Origin: Brevibacillus_H ginsengisoli
GTDB taxonomy: Bacteria; Bacillota; Bacilli; Brevibacillales; Brevibacillaceae
Direction of reading: 5' to 3'
Length of the DNA stretch: 64,000 bases
Assembly: GCF_050113715.1 (NCBI RefSeq)
Contig: NZ_JBNJQR010000009.1
Span: 185,224 to 249,223, forward strand
Shown piece after piece: positions 40,522 to 49,864 of the stretch. Position 1 is the stretch's first letter; each line of letters opens with the position of its first letter. Under the pieces are notes generated by a model. It was not told the DNA's origin. It searched no databases and worked only from the letters and a program-made list of their open reading frames with translations. The translations under genes were made by a program, and so were the position numbers.

Positions 40522-41733
40522 ATGGAAGAATGGAAAAAGAATTTATACGTACTCAGCGGATGCCTGTTTCTGGTGATGGTTGCCATGAGTATGGTGATGC
40601 CATTCCTCCCGCTCTTTATCCAGAATGATTTGGGGATCACTGATCAAGGTCAGGTAACGACGTGGGCAGGGATTATTTTTGGGGCGAATTTTTTAACAGC
40701 TGGGCTCGTCTCACCTATCTGGGGCAATCTGGCAGATAAACATGGTCGTAAAATCATGATTCTCCGCTCGGGCTATTGCATGTCACTTATCATTGCCTTA
40801 ACGGGATTTGCAGGCAGTGTCTGGCAGCTTTTGGGGCTGCGCCTGCTAAACGGAACGGTGGGCGGAATAATTCCGGCAAGCACGGCCTTAATTGCTTCCA
40901 GTGCTCCTTCGGAGAAAGCCGGGTGGGCTCAGGGGACGCTACAGTCTTCCGCGGTGGCCGGAACGATTATGGGTCCGTTTTTTGGCGGATTGCTGGCCGA
41001 AGCGTTTGGATTTCGGATGATTTTTGTTCTGACTGGCTGTTTAATTTTAATTGCGACCGTTATTATTACGTTCGTTGTAAAAGAGGACTTTACTCCTCCT
41101 CCTCCAAAGGAGCAAAGCAGCATTCGGGAAGATTTCAAAGTGATTTTCTCCACGCAACCACTTCCTGCCTTGTTCTTTACGACAGTTATGATCCAATTTG
41201 CGCTGTTAAGTGTGAACCCGGTTCTTCCGATTTATGTTCAAAGGTTGATCGGCAGTAGTGAAGGAGTCGCCTTTTTTGCCGGCCTGGTTACGGCCGCAAT
41301 GGGACTTGCTAACGTGCTGGCTGCCCCGCAGTTAGGGAAACTTGGCGACCGTTTTGGCTCCCAGAAGGTTCTGTTGATCTGCTTGTTTACGGCGGCGATC
41401 ATTATTTTTCCGCAATCGATGGTTACGTCGGTGTGGCAACTGGTGGCGCTAAGGTTCTTTCAAGGGTTATGCATAGGAGGATTGCTTCCTTCGGTAAACT
41501 CGCTTCTTCGCAAGGCCACTCCAAGCGAAATGACCAGTCGAGTGTATGGATATAACAACAGCTTCGTTTCCTTCGGGAGTATGCTGGGTCCGGTCACTGG
41601 CGGATTGGTCGCGAGCAAATTCGATTTGCACAGCGTGTTCTGGATGACAAGCGGTTTGTTGGTTATCGGAGGGCTTTGGGTCTGGCACAGCCTGCCCAAA
41701 ATCGAGCATGTCGGGGAAAATGATTTTCATTGA
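40522..41733 (+). CDS. MFS multidrug transporter (12 TM)
   Basis: A 403-aa proton-coupled exporter with about 12 helices. Motif A is GNLADKHGRKIMI near residue 73 and the repeat in the second half reads GKLGDRFGSQKVLL. The DHA1 motif C is seen as AGTIMGPFFGGLLAEAFGF. ATG 40522 has AAAGGAG seven bases before it, so the upstream in-frame reading from 40468, which begins inside the preceding hairpin, is rejected. Substrate unknown. Confidence 0.88.
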   Translation: MEEWKKNLYVLSGCLFLVMVAMSMVMPFLPLFIQNDLGITDQGQVTTWAGIIFGANFLTAGLVSPIWGNLADKHGRKIMILRSGYCMSLIIALTGFAGSVWQLLGLRLLNGTVGGIIPASTALIASSAPSEKAGWAQGTLQSSAVAGTIMGPFFGGLLAEAFGFRMIFVLTGCLILIATVIITFVVKEDFTPPPPKEQSSIREDFKVIFSTQPLPALFFTTVMIQFALLSVNPVLPIYVQRLIGSSEGVAFFAGLVTAAMGLANVLAAPQLGKLGDRFGSQKVLLICLFTAAIIIFPQSMVTSVWQLVALRFFQGLCIGGLLPSVNSLLRKATPSEMTSRVYGYNNSFVSFGSMLGPVTGGLVASKFDLHSVFWMTSGLLVIGGLWVWHSLPKIEHVGENDFH

Positions 41734-41745
41734 AAAAAGAAAAGT

Positions 41746-41788
41746 GGTCTGTTAGCTCATCATGGGCTAACAGACCGCTTTGTTTTTG
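41746..41788 (+). terminator. Rho-independent terminator
   Basis: GGTCTGTTAGC (41746-41756) and GCTAACAGACC (41766-41776) form a perfect 11-bp stem followed by a T-rich run. The structured repeat copy 3 begins 10 bases later. Confidence 0.88.
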
Positions 41789-41797
41789 AATAATATC

Positions 41798-42054
41798 GGA
41801 AAGCAAAATAACTTTACAAAGATGAAGTTATTTTGCTTTCCTTCCTTTCGCGTAAGCCCACTAAAGAAAAGATATCGTCCGCTCGTAGCCTCCTTGGAAG
41901 TGAAGCCTAGTGAAGGAAAGGAGAAAGGGATAAGAGTCGCCACCCAACCCCGCAGGGGCGCAAAGCGTTTGGTGACTCCCTTTCGGATTGAGAGAGCGGA
42001 CTTTTCTAATTCTTTGCGAACTTCCACAGAGCATAGAGGGACGATGTCTTTTCT
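41798..42054 (+). repeat. Structured repeat, copy 3 (candidate ncRNA)
   Basis: The 5' hairpin pairs 41798-41814 with 41825-41841 (17 bp, perfect, sequence quite unlike copies 1 and 2). The linker GCGTAAGCCCA (41850-41860) is shared. P1 pairs 41865-41880 with 42039-42054 (16 pairs, one G-U), including a T-A to A-T double change relative to copy 2. P2 pairs TGGAAGT (41895-41901) with ACTTCCA (42020-42026). P3 pairs GAAAGG plus GAGTCGCCA (41923-41942) with TGGTGACTC plus CCTTTC (41970-41984). The right end touches the stop codon of the convergent gene. Confidence 0.8.
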
Positions 42055-42902
42055 TATCTCCCTAAAAACTTAAAAATAGCCATCACATCCAGATCTCCCA
42101 AGCCTTCCTTCAAAGCAGTCTGATAGGTGCCAGTGACCGTCTCAGCAATTGGGAGGGATGCGCCAGCCTCTTGGGCAAGCCGCAAATCTTTGGCCATGTG
42201 CTTGAGAGCGAATGCAGCCGGGAACTCCTCAGCCATAATGGAGGGTTGCTTCATGCGGGCGATCGGCGTTCCTACCGCACTTTCCGTGATAATCGAAAGC
42301 ATGTCCTCCTTTTGAATCCCACGCTGCTCAGCAAACAGAACGGTTTCAGCCAGACCCTCCACGGTGATCGCAAGCAGAAGATTGATCGCAAGCTTCGCAT
42401 TGCTTCCAGCGCCATTTTCACCAAGGTGAAGCGCCATTTTGCCCAGAACCTCAAAAATCGGCTTGGCTTTCTGGAAGGTTTGCTCCTCGCCTCCCACCAT
42501 CACGATCAGATTGCCTTCTTTCGCAGGCTGCACACTACCTGAAACGGGAGCATCGAGGAAGGAGACTCCACGCGCGGCGCACAGGTTGGCGAGTGTCTTT
42601 GAAGTATCAGGTGAAACTGTACTCATATCAATCGCGATTTTGCCTGGTTCGGCGGTTTTCAGGAAGGAGTTTTCCCCATCATAGATTTCTTTTACTGCCT
42701 GATCGTCACTTACCATCGTAATGACAACATCACACGTACGATAAAGCTGGTCAGGCTGCTCAACCATGTGAGCCCCCAGCTCAAGAAGAGGTTCAGCTTT
42801 CGATTTCGTACGGTTATAGACATAAACCTCGTATCCTGCCCGAATCAGATTGGAAGCCATGGGGACTCCCATATTGCCTAAACCGATCCATCCGATGATC
42901 AT
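42054..42902 (-). CDS. 3-hydroxyisobutyrate dehydrogenase-like oxidoreductase
   Basis: A 282-aa beta-hydroxyacid dehydrogenase. The NAD(P) motif is IGWIGLGNMGVPMASNL. The substrate segment is FLDAPVSGSVQPAKEG, and the catalytic Lys lies in NGAGSNAKLAINLLLA. The family acts on 3-hydroxyisobutyrate, tartronate semialdehyde, glyoxylate or similar. ATG 42902 is chosen with GGAAGGAAG six bases upstream; ATG 42923 has none. The stop codon TAA is at the very edge of the third structured repeat. The next upstream gene on this strand is another Rossmann-fold protein, ComER-like. Confidence 0.87.
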   Translation of the reverse strand: MIIGWIGLGNMGVPMASNLIRAGYEVYVYNRTKSKAEPLLELGAHMVEQPDQLYRTCDVVITMVSDDQAVKEIYDGENSFLKTAEPGKIAIDMSTVSPDTSKTLANLCAARGVSFLDAPVSGSVQPAKEGNLIVMVGGEEQTFQKAKPIFEVLGKMALHLGENGAGSNAKLAINLLLAITVEGLAETVLFAEQRGIQKEDMLSIITESAVGTPIARMKQPSIMAEEFPAAFALKHMAKDLRLAQEAGASLPIAETVTGTYQTALKEGLGDLDVMAIFKFLGR

Positions 42903-42980
42903 CTGTATCTTCCTTCCTTGCATCTAGTTATGTCTAAAAACATCATGCAGCCTATTTTTGATTATGCAACGGGGTGATGA

Positions 42981-43802
42981 TTATGGTTTGAATTGCTCTT
43001 TGACCTTTTCTTTTAACAGCGCATGCTTAGATTCAGTCATCTTGAGCAATTCGTCGAATGCTTGAGGCAGCGTGCGTCCTAATACGCCCAGCCCCTCTTC
43101 TGTAATGCCTCCCTTGGTTGCCACCTGTTCGATACACTGGTCAAAGCTGAGCTGTTTGTTTTTAAGGAGTGTTGCTGTCCCCAGCAAGGTTTCCACCAGC
43201 ATATGACGGTATGTATCTAACGCGAATTCAGGGGTTTGACGAAAGGCAGCCTGGGCGAATTGTTCCATAATGCCCGCAATCAATCCAGGGCCGCTACTGG
43301 TCAGAATCGTTGCCGTCTCAATAGCCGATTCGGAAATCTCCTGTGCTTCTCCTATCGCATTCAGTAGTTTAACCAGGTCATCGTGTTGCTGATCAGAAAC
43401 CCGCTCATGACAAGCAAACAGGCTTACTCCATGAAGCTCCTGCGAGGTTACAGTGGGAATGACCTTAGAAACAGGGCCATCATAGACGGAAGCTAAGTCG
43501 TCCAAACTTACACCCGCTGCTACGGACACCAGATGCGCAGAGTTTGAAACCAGCCTTTTGATTTCTTGTAAAACGGGATAGATATCAAGTGGCTTGGTAC
43601 AGATAAAAATAAGATCGGCTTGCGCACAGAGGGTCTTCATCTCTTCGCAAACCGTAAAGGGGTATTCTTGATTCAGTTGATGACTCTTGGCAGTCGTTCG
43701 ATTATAGGCATAAAGCTGGGAAGGGGAAACAACACGGCTTTTACTAAACCCCTTGACCAGCATACTACCCATACTGCCAAGGCCAATAATACCAATGTTC
43801 AT
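42981..43802 (-). CDS. ComER-like / pyrroline-5-carboxylate reductase family protein
   Basis: A 273-aa Rossmann protein similar to ProC but best matching the ComER type. It has NIGIIGLGSMGSMLVKGF, the CTKPLDIYP segment, VSVAAGVSLDDL and a C-terminal dimer domain with ATKGGITEEGL. ComER has been linked to competence and biofilm or sporulation timing in Bacillus, but its reaction is unproven. ATG 43802 has GGGAGGT seven bases upstream. It is not beside comE genes here. Confidence 0.75.
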   Translation of the reverse strand: MNIGIIGLGSMGSMLVKGFSKSRVVSPSQLYAYNRTTAKSHQLNQEYPFTVCEEMKTLCAQADLIFICTKPLDIYPVLQEIKRLVSNSAHLVSVAAGVSLDDLASVYDGPVSKVIPTVTSQELHGVSLFACHERVSDQQHDDLVKLLNAIGEAQEISESAIETATILTSSGPGLIAGIMEQFAQAAFRQTPEFALDTYRHMLVETLLGTATLLKNKQLSFDQCIEQVATKGGITEEGLGVLGRTLPQAFDELLKMTESKHALLKEKVKEQFKP

Positions 43803-43870
43803 ATGGGGACCTCCCAAGATGGAATGATACCATTAATTGTACCCTACTATGTCAACTGATAAGTGATGAA

Positions 43871-43910
43871 AAAGAGCAGAACCCTGACGTCAGGAGTTCT
43901 GCTCTTTGGT
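43871..43910. terminator. Terminator
   Basis: AAAGAGCAGAAC and GTTCTGCTCTTT form a perfect 12-bp stem with the inner palindrome CCTGACGTCAGG. It ends the zinc peptidase gene on the minus strand. Confidence 0.88.
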
Positions 43911-43926
43911 TTAGGGACTATAAAGA

Positions 43927-44613
43927 TTAATCGTCGTCTCTGGAGCTGGAGAAGATCATGACATACTTAAGTAATTCGAGAAGAGAGATCAAAGCAGCCG
44001 CTACATAGGTCAAAGCGGCGGCACCCAATACTTTGCGAACGCCCTCTTCTTCATAGTTGCGGATAAAGCCCATCTGTACCATCAAGGTTTTGGCTCTGCT
44101 GCTCGCGTTGAACTCAACTGGAAGCGTGATGAGCTGGAAGGCTACCGCAGCACTGAAAAAGATAATTCCTAAAAGAATCAGGTTCGCCCAGTGGAAGATA
44201 AAACCTCCAATAAGCAACAGTGGTGCTACCCCAGACGAGAAGTTCACCACCGGGAAAATATAGTGACGAGCAACGAGCATTGGATAAGAGACTTTATGCT
44301 GGATGGCATGGCCGACTTCGTGACAAGCGACTGAGACGGAAGAAATAGAGTTTCCGAAGTAAACTGGATCAGACAATCGCACGGCTTTTTCGAGCGGGTC
44401 GTAGTGGTCAGTCAAAGTGCCTGGGATGTGCTGAACAGGGATATGAGATAACCCGTTGGCATCCAACATCCGTCGCGCTGCCTCAGCTCCGGTAATTCCT
44501 GTAGAGACAGGTACCTCTACGTAACGATTGAACGTCCCTTTTACACGGAATTGAGCCCAAATTGACAGACCAAACGCAATAAGGATCAAGAAGTCCATTG
44601 GATGAAAAAACAT
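43927..44613 (-). CDS. Membrane zinc metallopeptidase (YugP-like)
   Basis: A 228-aa membrane protein with about four helices and the zinc-binding site ACHEVGHAIQH near residue 98. It matches the YugP/neutral zinc metallopeptidase group, whose substrates are unknown. A PVEFNASSRAKTL segment near 165 is also typical. The ATG has GGAGG upstream. It is a single-gene unit between ComER-like and glutamate synthase genes. Confidence 0.87.
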   Translation of the reverse strand: MFFHPMDFLILIAFGLSIWAQFRVKGTFNRYVEVPVSTGITGAEAARRMLDANGLSHIPVQHIPGTLTDHYDPLEKAVRLSDPVYFGNSISSVSVACHEVGHAIQHKVSYPMLVARHYIFPVVNFSSGVAPLLLIGGFIFHWANLILLGIIFFSAAVAFQLITLPVEFNASSRAKTLMVQMGFIRNYEEEGVRKVLGAAALTYVAAALISLLELLKYVMIFSSSRDDD

Positions 44614-44803
44614 CGTATTACCTCCTTAACGTATAGGAATCATCGAAATGATTGTCTCCAGTACAAGATTGCTCCGTTTAGCATATGGATAACCTATAGC
44701 TATACATACGAAACAGGCTAATATAAGTTTCACCTGATATTATAAAATCATTTGCTGCTTAATGGGCAAGAAATTTGATAGAGGGTCAGAAATAATCGCA
44801 AAC

Positions 44804-44842
44804 GAAGCCAGCCGCTTTACTCGACATAAAGTGGCTGGCTTC
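44804..44842 (-). terminator. Terminator of the glutamate synthase gene
   Basis: GAAGCCAGCC..CTTTA pairs with TAAAG..GGCTGGCTTC, a long stem with moderate T content on the minus strand. Confidence 0.75.
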
Positions 44843-44877
44843 TTCATGGATATGCTGTTCACCGCTTTTAGATGCTC

Positions 44878-47800
44878 TTATTCCGTAGAAACGGACGGAT
44901 CCGCTTGCTCTTTACGCGGGGAAATCATAATGAAGTTGTCAACTGGATTGTCCATTAACTTCTGTACGCGTGCGGCTGTTTCGTATTGCTCCGTTGCTAA
45001 CAGCTCTTCTTTATACGCGGTCAACAACTCTTGAACGTCTCCGACTCCTTGCGCATCTAGGTTGTAAAGGAATACCTTAGCTCCTTTGGCAATCCGACGT
45101 TGTAGAGCGGTTTGATCAAAGCCCAGCTCTGGCTGGAGGCGAACATACACCACACCGCCTGTCATCCCCGCACAAATCCATGGACCTGGATCACCCAGTA
45201 CAACCGCACGACCATTCGTCATGTATTCAAAGGCAAATCCTTTGATATTGGCTCGTGAACCGATACCACCCAGTTCATCACGGATCGGGCCGCGAAGTTC
45301 ACCGCCGAATACGACATCTGCGCCAGAGAGGCGGATACACGCGCGGGAATCGGCGTTGCCTTGAACGATGAACAAGCCTTTTTGTGCGCCGTAGCAGAAG
45401 CTTTTGCCGACGGAGCCGTTGATGTAGGCACCGTTTTTGCCTTTTTCTTTCAAGATGGAGACACGTCCCCCGAAGCCGGTTTTACCAACGCCGTCCTGCC
45501 CTCCGCCTTGTACTCGGATTTTGACGCCCTGTGCGTTGTAAGCGGCAAGTCCATTACCAGGGACACTTCCCGCCATAAAGTTGAGGGAAACCTCTGGAAG
45601 ATGGATGTAGCTTCCGTCTAGATGGTTCTCTACTCTCGCGCCGGACCAACGGCTACCCAGAACTCGCTCTCCTGACAGAATACCGGTGAAGGTTTTTTGA
45701 ATAGGTCCGTTTTCATTGAAGTAGGAATTAGCGGCGCTTCCAGAGGCTGAGCCAGCCGCAACAAGCACACGGGCTTCTTGCTCGGCATAATCGGCAAAAG
45801 AAACACTGCCTGCAAGCGGATGAACCGTCAACAAAGCGGTCAAATCCATTTGCTCTTGACCACGCGCCTGCACCAGTAGATCGGATCGACCCACCAATTC
45901 TTGAGCATTCGTGAAACCAAGCTTTGCCGTAATTCGTTGAACCTCTACACCGAACATGTTGAAGAACTGCTTCAAGCCGTTTACTGCCAGATCAAGTTGA
46001 CGAGGAACGAAGCGACGCAGGCCTTTTTCGTGAGCTTCTTCCATGTTGTCAATCTGGGTGGCGATACCCACATGACACGTATCCAAATGGCAGCCACGAC
46101 ATGTTGTACAACCGACGGCGATCATGGCCAAAGTCGCAAATCCTATACGGTTAGCGCCCAGCAGCATTAATTTCACGACGTCAGCGGCACTTTTCACACC
46201 GCCGTCAGCCCAAATCTCTACTTTATGACGCAGTCCTGCTTCAAGAAGGGCGTTGTGAGCCGCTTTGACCCCGATTTCAGCTGGTAAGCCGACGTGCTGC
46301 AAGGCGTGGATACGGGCAGCACCTGTACCACCATCGAAGCCGGAGAGAGTAATGTAGTCAGCGCCTGCTTTGGCGATACCTACGGCGATTGTTCCGATGT
46401 TGGGGACGATTGGCACTTTGACACAGACTTTGGCTTGATGATTGGCCGTTTTAAGCTCGGTAATCATTTGCGCCAAATCTTCAATCGAATAAATATCGTG
46501 ATTGTTGGATGGTGAAATCAAGTCAGAGCCGATTGTCGCATTACGGGCAGCCGCGATCTTGGCGGTAACTTTGGAGCCTGGCAAGTGTCCGCCTTCTCCT
46601 GGCTTTGCGCCTTGACCAATTTTGATCTCCAGGAGGTAAGAAGAATTGGCTAACTCAACATTGACACCAAAGCGTCCAGACGCGATTTGTATACCGCGTG
46701 TCCGAGGATATTTGCCGAGCATATCCTTGATTTCGCCACCCTCGCCATTCATGCTGATCATGTTCAACTGATCGGCTGCTTCAGCGTACGCGCGGAAGGC
46801 CGTTTCGTTTTGCGAACCAAACGACATGGACGAAATCAAAAACGGCAAGGAGTGGTCGCCGACGCCAATATTGACCGTAGCGGGATCAATTTCGGAATCC
46901 TTATCAATCGCAAAATCGGTTAGGTGTCGAATTGCAATCGGGTTGTCTTTCTCTGTCTCTTCCAGCTTCAAAGCATAATCGGCATACGGAATCTCACCAG
47001 CCGCGATTTGCCCAATCAGCTTCCAAAGTCGAGGGAAGATGTGGAACGTTTTGGCTTCTCGGGCTTTTTCATCGGCAAAATCAAGAGCTCGTTGTTTGCT
47101 GTCCGCTTCCAGATTAGAGAAGGAAGTACCCGCTTGATCCGAACCGCAGAAGTTTACAATGGACAGTTTGTCAGCCACCTCTTGACCTAACCCAATAGAA
47201 GCAAACAGGCGACCATAGCCGCGAAGCTCATGGATTCCGATGGTGGATATCACTTTTTCTACGCCTTTACTTAAGGCGCTGTACAGATTCGCGACAGACT
47301 TGACTTGATTCTTGGCGAATACCGTAGCGAACATGACGTAAGGAGAGAGAGCATCCGCACCTGAACCAAGCAGGAGACATACGTCATGAAGCGAGCGAAT
47401 GGCGCCAGAGCGCAGGATGATGCTGCATTTGCGGCGATAGCTTATACCAGAATCATCAGCGGCCGCCTTTAACGCCTGATCGATAGCGGACGTTGCCAGT
47501 AACGGATCAATCCAATAGAGCCCATCACGGTGAGTTTGGGTATCATCCAGTAAGAGGAGCAGGGCACCGTTCTTTACAGCCTGAAGCGCCTCAGTGGCCA
47601 GACGATCCAATGCTTGCGCCATTCCTTCTGTTTCCGAAAAATGCGTGCTCAGAATGGCGATACTGCTTGGATTATCATTAAACAGCATGATTAACTGCTC
47701 AAGGGTAAAGGTTCCGTGATCGCTAGCCAGCTGTTGCAGTGATTGACCTTCTAACAAAATGGGCGATGGCAGCTCCACTCGTTTACTGGTTGTTTCTTTC

Positions 47801-49416
47801 GCCGCAAAAGCTGCGCGAGGGCCAATAATCACGCGAGTAGAGAAATGCTCAATCTCACGCTCACGGTCAATTGCCGGGTTCGTCACAACGGCTACGCTCT
47901 CTTTGATAAAATCAGCGAGGTTTTGCCGCTCCTTGGAGATTGCCGCAAGCGGTCCGTCATAACCCAATGAACGAATTGGCTCAGCGCCGTTCGTAGACAT
48001 TTGCTCAATCAATTGAATTTGCTCGCGATCCCAGCCAAAAGCGCTGAATACGGAGGTAGTAGGTTCCGCCATATCCGGTTCACCCACACAGGAGTCCGCT
48101 TCGTAGGAAAAATGCAGGTGATGGTTCGCTCCGGCGAAAGCCGCTTTATGCTTGAAGCGTTCCAGGACGATCTGTTGCAGCTCGTGATGGTAGACAACTG
48201 TAATCGGCTGATTAGGAGACAATGTAATTCCTACTTTTTCTCCAGGAGCAATGGATTTTGGTTCACTTAACATTTCACGAACAGTGATGACGCCTTGTTC
48301 GGAAGAGAAGTAGAGAGAAGCTTCACTCTCCACCATCCAAAGTGGACGTAAACCCAAAGAGTCTACGCTGAACACACATTCGTTGCCGTATCGGGAAACA
48401 ATCCCTGCAGGTCCTTGAGCAAAGTGTCCCCAAGTCTGACGAAGGTAGACGTACAGATCTTGCAGCTCTTGCGAAAAGCCCTTCATCTCGTGGTGAATCG
48501 GCGGGAAGACGACTTCCATCGCTTCAAAAAGACTCAGCCCATTACGATGGATGAAAGTCTCGATCACTCGATTTACGTTCTGCGAATCGCTGCCGCCTGA
48601 AACTAAAGGAACCCCCAGCATCTTGGCTTCTTCTTCAAGTTTACTGATCGTATTTATCTCACCGTTGTGGCCCAAGAGGGAGAATGGCTGTACTCGGAAG
48701 AAGTTAGATAACGTGTTGGTGGAATAACGATTATGTCCGACTGTAACCGAAGTGGCAAAATCGCCAGCGTATAAATCTTTGAAATATTTTGGCAAAATAT
48801 TAGCTGCGCCCATTACTTTATAGGCGGTGGAATATGGACTTAAGGAAGCGACATGAACGTTGTACGCCTCTTCAATAGCGACGTGTGCTTCAAACAACCG
48901 CTTCGCATATTCGGTTTGAGTCGTGAAATGGGATTCATGTTTCGGTAAAAGGGCAATTTGCCAGAAGCTCGGTTCGTCTTGTCTGCCGTTTTTGCCTAAA
49001 GCATCAGAGTTTACCTGATTTTCACGCTCCAGCAAAATGGAGAATTGATGATGACCCAAGAGCGTACGGATATTTGCTTTTACTTCCTGTTCATCATGAC
49101 CTTGGCGTGGTACAAAGATATGAGCGACCGCGAACTGTTGGCTGAATGCCATATCGCCGTTCAGTCCTGCGTGATGCAGGTATTGACTCCACAAGATTCG
49201 TGGAATATCCGTTAATACGCCAACCCCGTCTCCTTCACCGTCAATAAATCCGGAGCGATGCTCCATTTGAATCAAAGAGCGGATGGTTTCGTCCAGGTTT
49301 TTTCGAGAGGGTTTCCCTGTTTTTTCAACGATACAGATGATTCCGCAACTGTCATGTTCGATGGCTTGGTACCCTTGAAACTGCTCGATAATTTCGTGGT
49401 GTTCTTTTTTTAGCAT
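44878..49416 (-). CDS. gltB: Glutamate synthase large subunit
   Basis: A 1512-aa enzyme that makes glutamate from glutamine and 2-oxoglutarate. Domains in order: class II glutamine amidotransferase with Cys in EHDSCGI near residue 24, TVGHNRYSTNT and LGHNGEINT; central domain; FMN domain with PGEGGHLPGSKV, GFDGGTGAARI; 3Fe-4S site in CRGCHLDTCHVGIATQ; C-terminal GXGXG beta-helix. The Cys24 position implies a short propeptide. No gltD small subunit or gltC regulator is adjacent, so the electron donor is encoded elsewhere or differs. The RBS region contains a hairpin between the SD and ATG. Confidence 0.95.
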   Translation of the reverse strand: MLKKEHHEIIEQFQGYQAIEHDSCGIICIVEKTGKPSRKNLDETIRSLIQMEHRSGFIDGEGDGVGVLTDIPRILWSQYLHHAGLNGDMAFSQQFAVAHIFVPRQGHDEQEVKANIRTLLGHHQFSILLERENQVNSDALGKNGRQDEPSFWQIALLPKHESHFTTQTEYAKRLFEAHVAIEEAYNVHVASLSPYSTAYKVMGAANILPKYFKDLYAGDFATSVTVGHNRYSTNTLSNFFRVQPFSLLGHNGEINTISKLEEEAKMLGVPLVSGGSDSQNVNRVIETFIHRNGLSLFEAMEVVFPPIHHEMKGFSQELQDLYVYLRQTWGHFAQGPAGIVSRYGNECVFSVDSLGLRPLWMVESEASLYFSSEQGVITVREMLSEPKSIAPGEKVGITLSPNQPITVVYHHELQQIVLERFKHKAAFAGANHHLHFSYEADSCVGEPDMAEPTTSVFSAFGWDREQIQLIEQMSTNGAEPIRSLGYDGPLAAISKERQNLADFIKESVAVVTNPAIDREREIEHFSTRVIIGPRAAFAAKETTSKRVELPSPILLEGQSLQQLASDHGTFTLEQLIMLFNDNPSSIAILSTHFSETEGMAQALDRLATEALQAVKNGALLLLLDDTQTHRDGLYWIDPLLATSAIDQALKAAADDSGISYRRKCSIILRSGAIRSLHDVCLLLGSGADALSPYVMFATVFAKNQVKSVANLYSALSKGVEKVISTIGIHELRGYGRLFASIGLGQEVADKLSIVNFCGSDQAGTSFSNLEADSKQRALDFADEKAREAKTFHIFPRLWKLIGQIAAGEIPYADYALKLEETEKDNPIAIRHLTDFAIDKDSEIDPATVNIGVGDHSLPFLISSMSFGSQNETAFRAYAEAADQLNMISMNGEGGEIKDMLGKYPRTRGIQIASGRFGVNVELANSSYLLEIKIGQGAKPGEGGHLPGSKVTAKIAAARNATIGSDLISPSNNHDIYSIEDLAQMITELKTANHQAKVCVKVPIVPNIGTIAVGIAKAGADYITLSGFDGGTGAARIHALQHVGLPAEIGVKAAHNALLEAGLRHKVEIWADGGVKSAADVVKLMLLGANRIGFATLAMIAVGCTTCRGCHLDTCHVGIATQIDNMEEAHEKGLRRFVPRQLDLAVNGLKQFFNMFGVEVQRITAKLGFTNAQELVGRSDLLVQARGQEQMDLTALLTVHPLAGSVSFADYAEQEARVLVAAGSASGSAANSYFNENGPIQKTFTGILSGERVLGSRWSGARVENHLDGSYIHLPEVSLNFMAGSVPGNGLAAYNAQGVKIRVQGGGQDGVGKTGFGGRVSILKEKGKNGAYINGSVGKSFCYGAQKGLFIVQGNADSRACIRLSGADVVFGGELRGPIRDELGGIGSRANIKGFAFEYMTNGRAVVLGDPGPWICAGMTGGVVYVRLQPELGFDQTALQRRIAKGAKVFLYNLDAQGVGDVQELLTAYKEELLATEQYETAARVQKLMDNPVDNFIMISPRKEQADPSVSTE

Positions 49417-49421
49417 GATAC

Positions 49422-49450
49422 GGTCAGAAAATCCTGACCCTCCACCTCCT
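49422..49450 (-). promoter_or_regulatory. gltB ribosome binding site with intervening hairpin
   Basis: On the minus strand AGGAGGTGGAGGG (49450-49438) is followed by GGTCAG-gatttt-CTGACC (49439-49422) and then GTATC before the ATG. The SD is 21 or more bases from the start unless the 18-base hairpin forms and brings them together. Confidence 0.6.
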
Positions 49451-49503
49451 CTTTGAAAAATCCCCTAGACACACTTTAGTCCAATAAAATAAAAAGTATT
49501 ATT

Positions 49504-49532
49504 AGAATAACACGAATATTTGATGCGAACAA
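49504..49532 (-). promoter_or_regulatory. Possible gltB promoter
   Basis: On the minus strand TTGTTC (49532-49527), 17 bases, TATTCT (49509-49504). The rest of 49533-49820 is AT-rich and I see no other gene or clear operator in it. Confidence 0.4.
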
Positions 49533-49820
49533 GAATCGCAGTGGTTAATTATACGAATGTAAGCGTTTTTATACAAGGAAAATATTTTTTAACAATAATC
49601 AAAGTCTTACTAAATACCGAACTATATATGTTTGAAACAGTTTAACATTCGTTATTATTTGGTAATTTATTTTTCGATTCAGAAAACGTACGTGAAATGT
49701 AAAAATAATGAAATTGAATAAAAATTCTGTCATGTATGTATAATGTATGCTTTATGCAAGATATTGACACAGTAAAGCATAAACGGAAAAAAGCGAAGCA
49801 ACAGCTTTTATTATGAAAAA

Positions 49821-49847
49821 ACACCCTTTCGAGGCGGAAAGGGTGCA
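49821..49847 (-). terminator. Rho-independent terminator
   Basis: On the minus strand CACCCTTTC (49845-49837) and GAAAGGGTG (49830-49822) pair, followed by TTTTTT, just after the 46-aa ORF. Confidence 0.9.
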
Positions 49848-49864
49848 TAAATGGTGATGAATGT

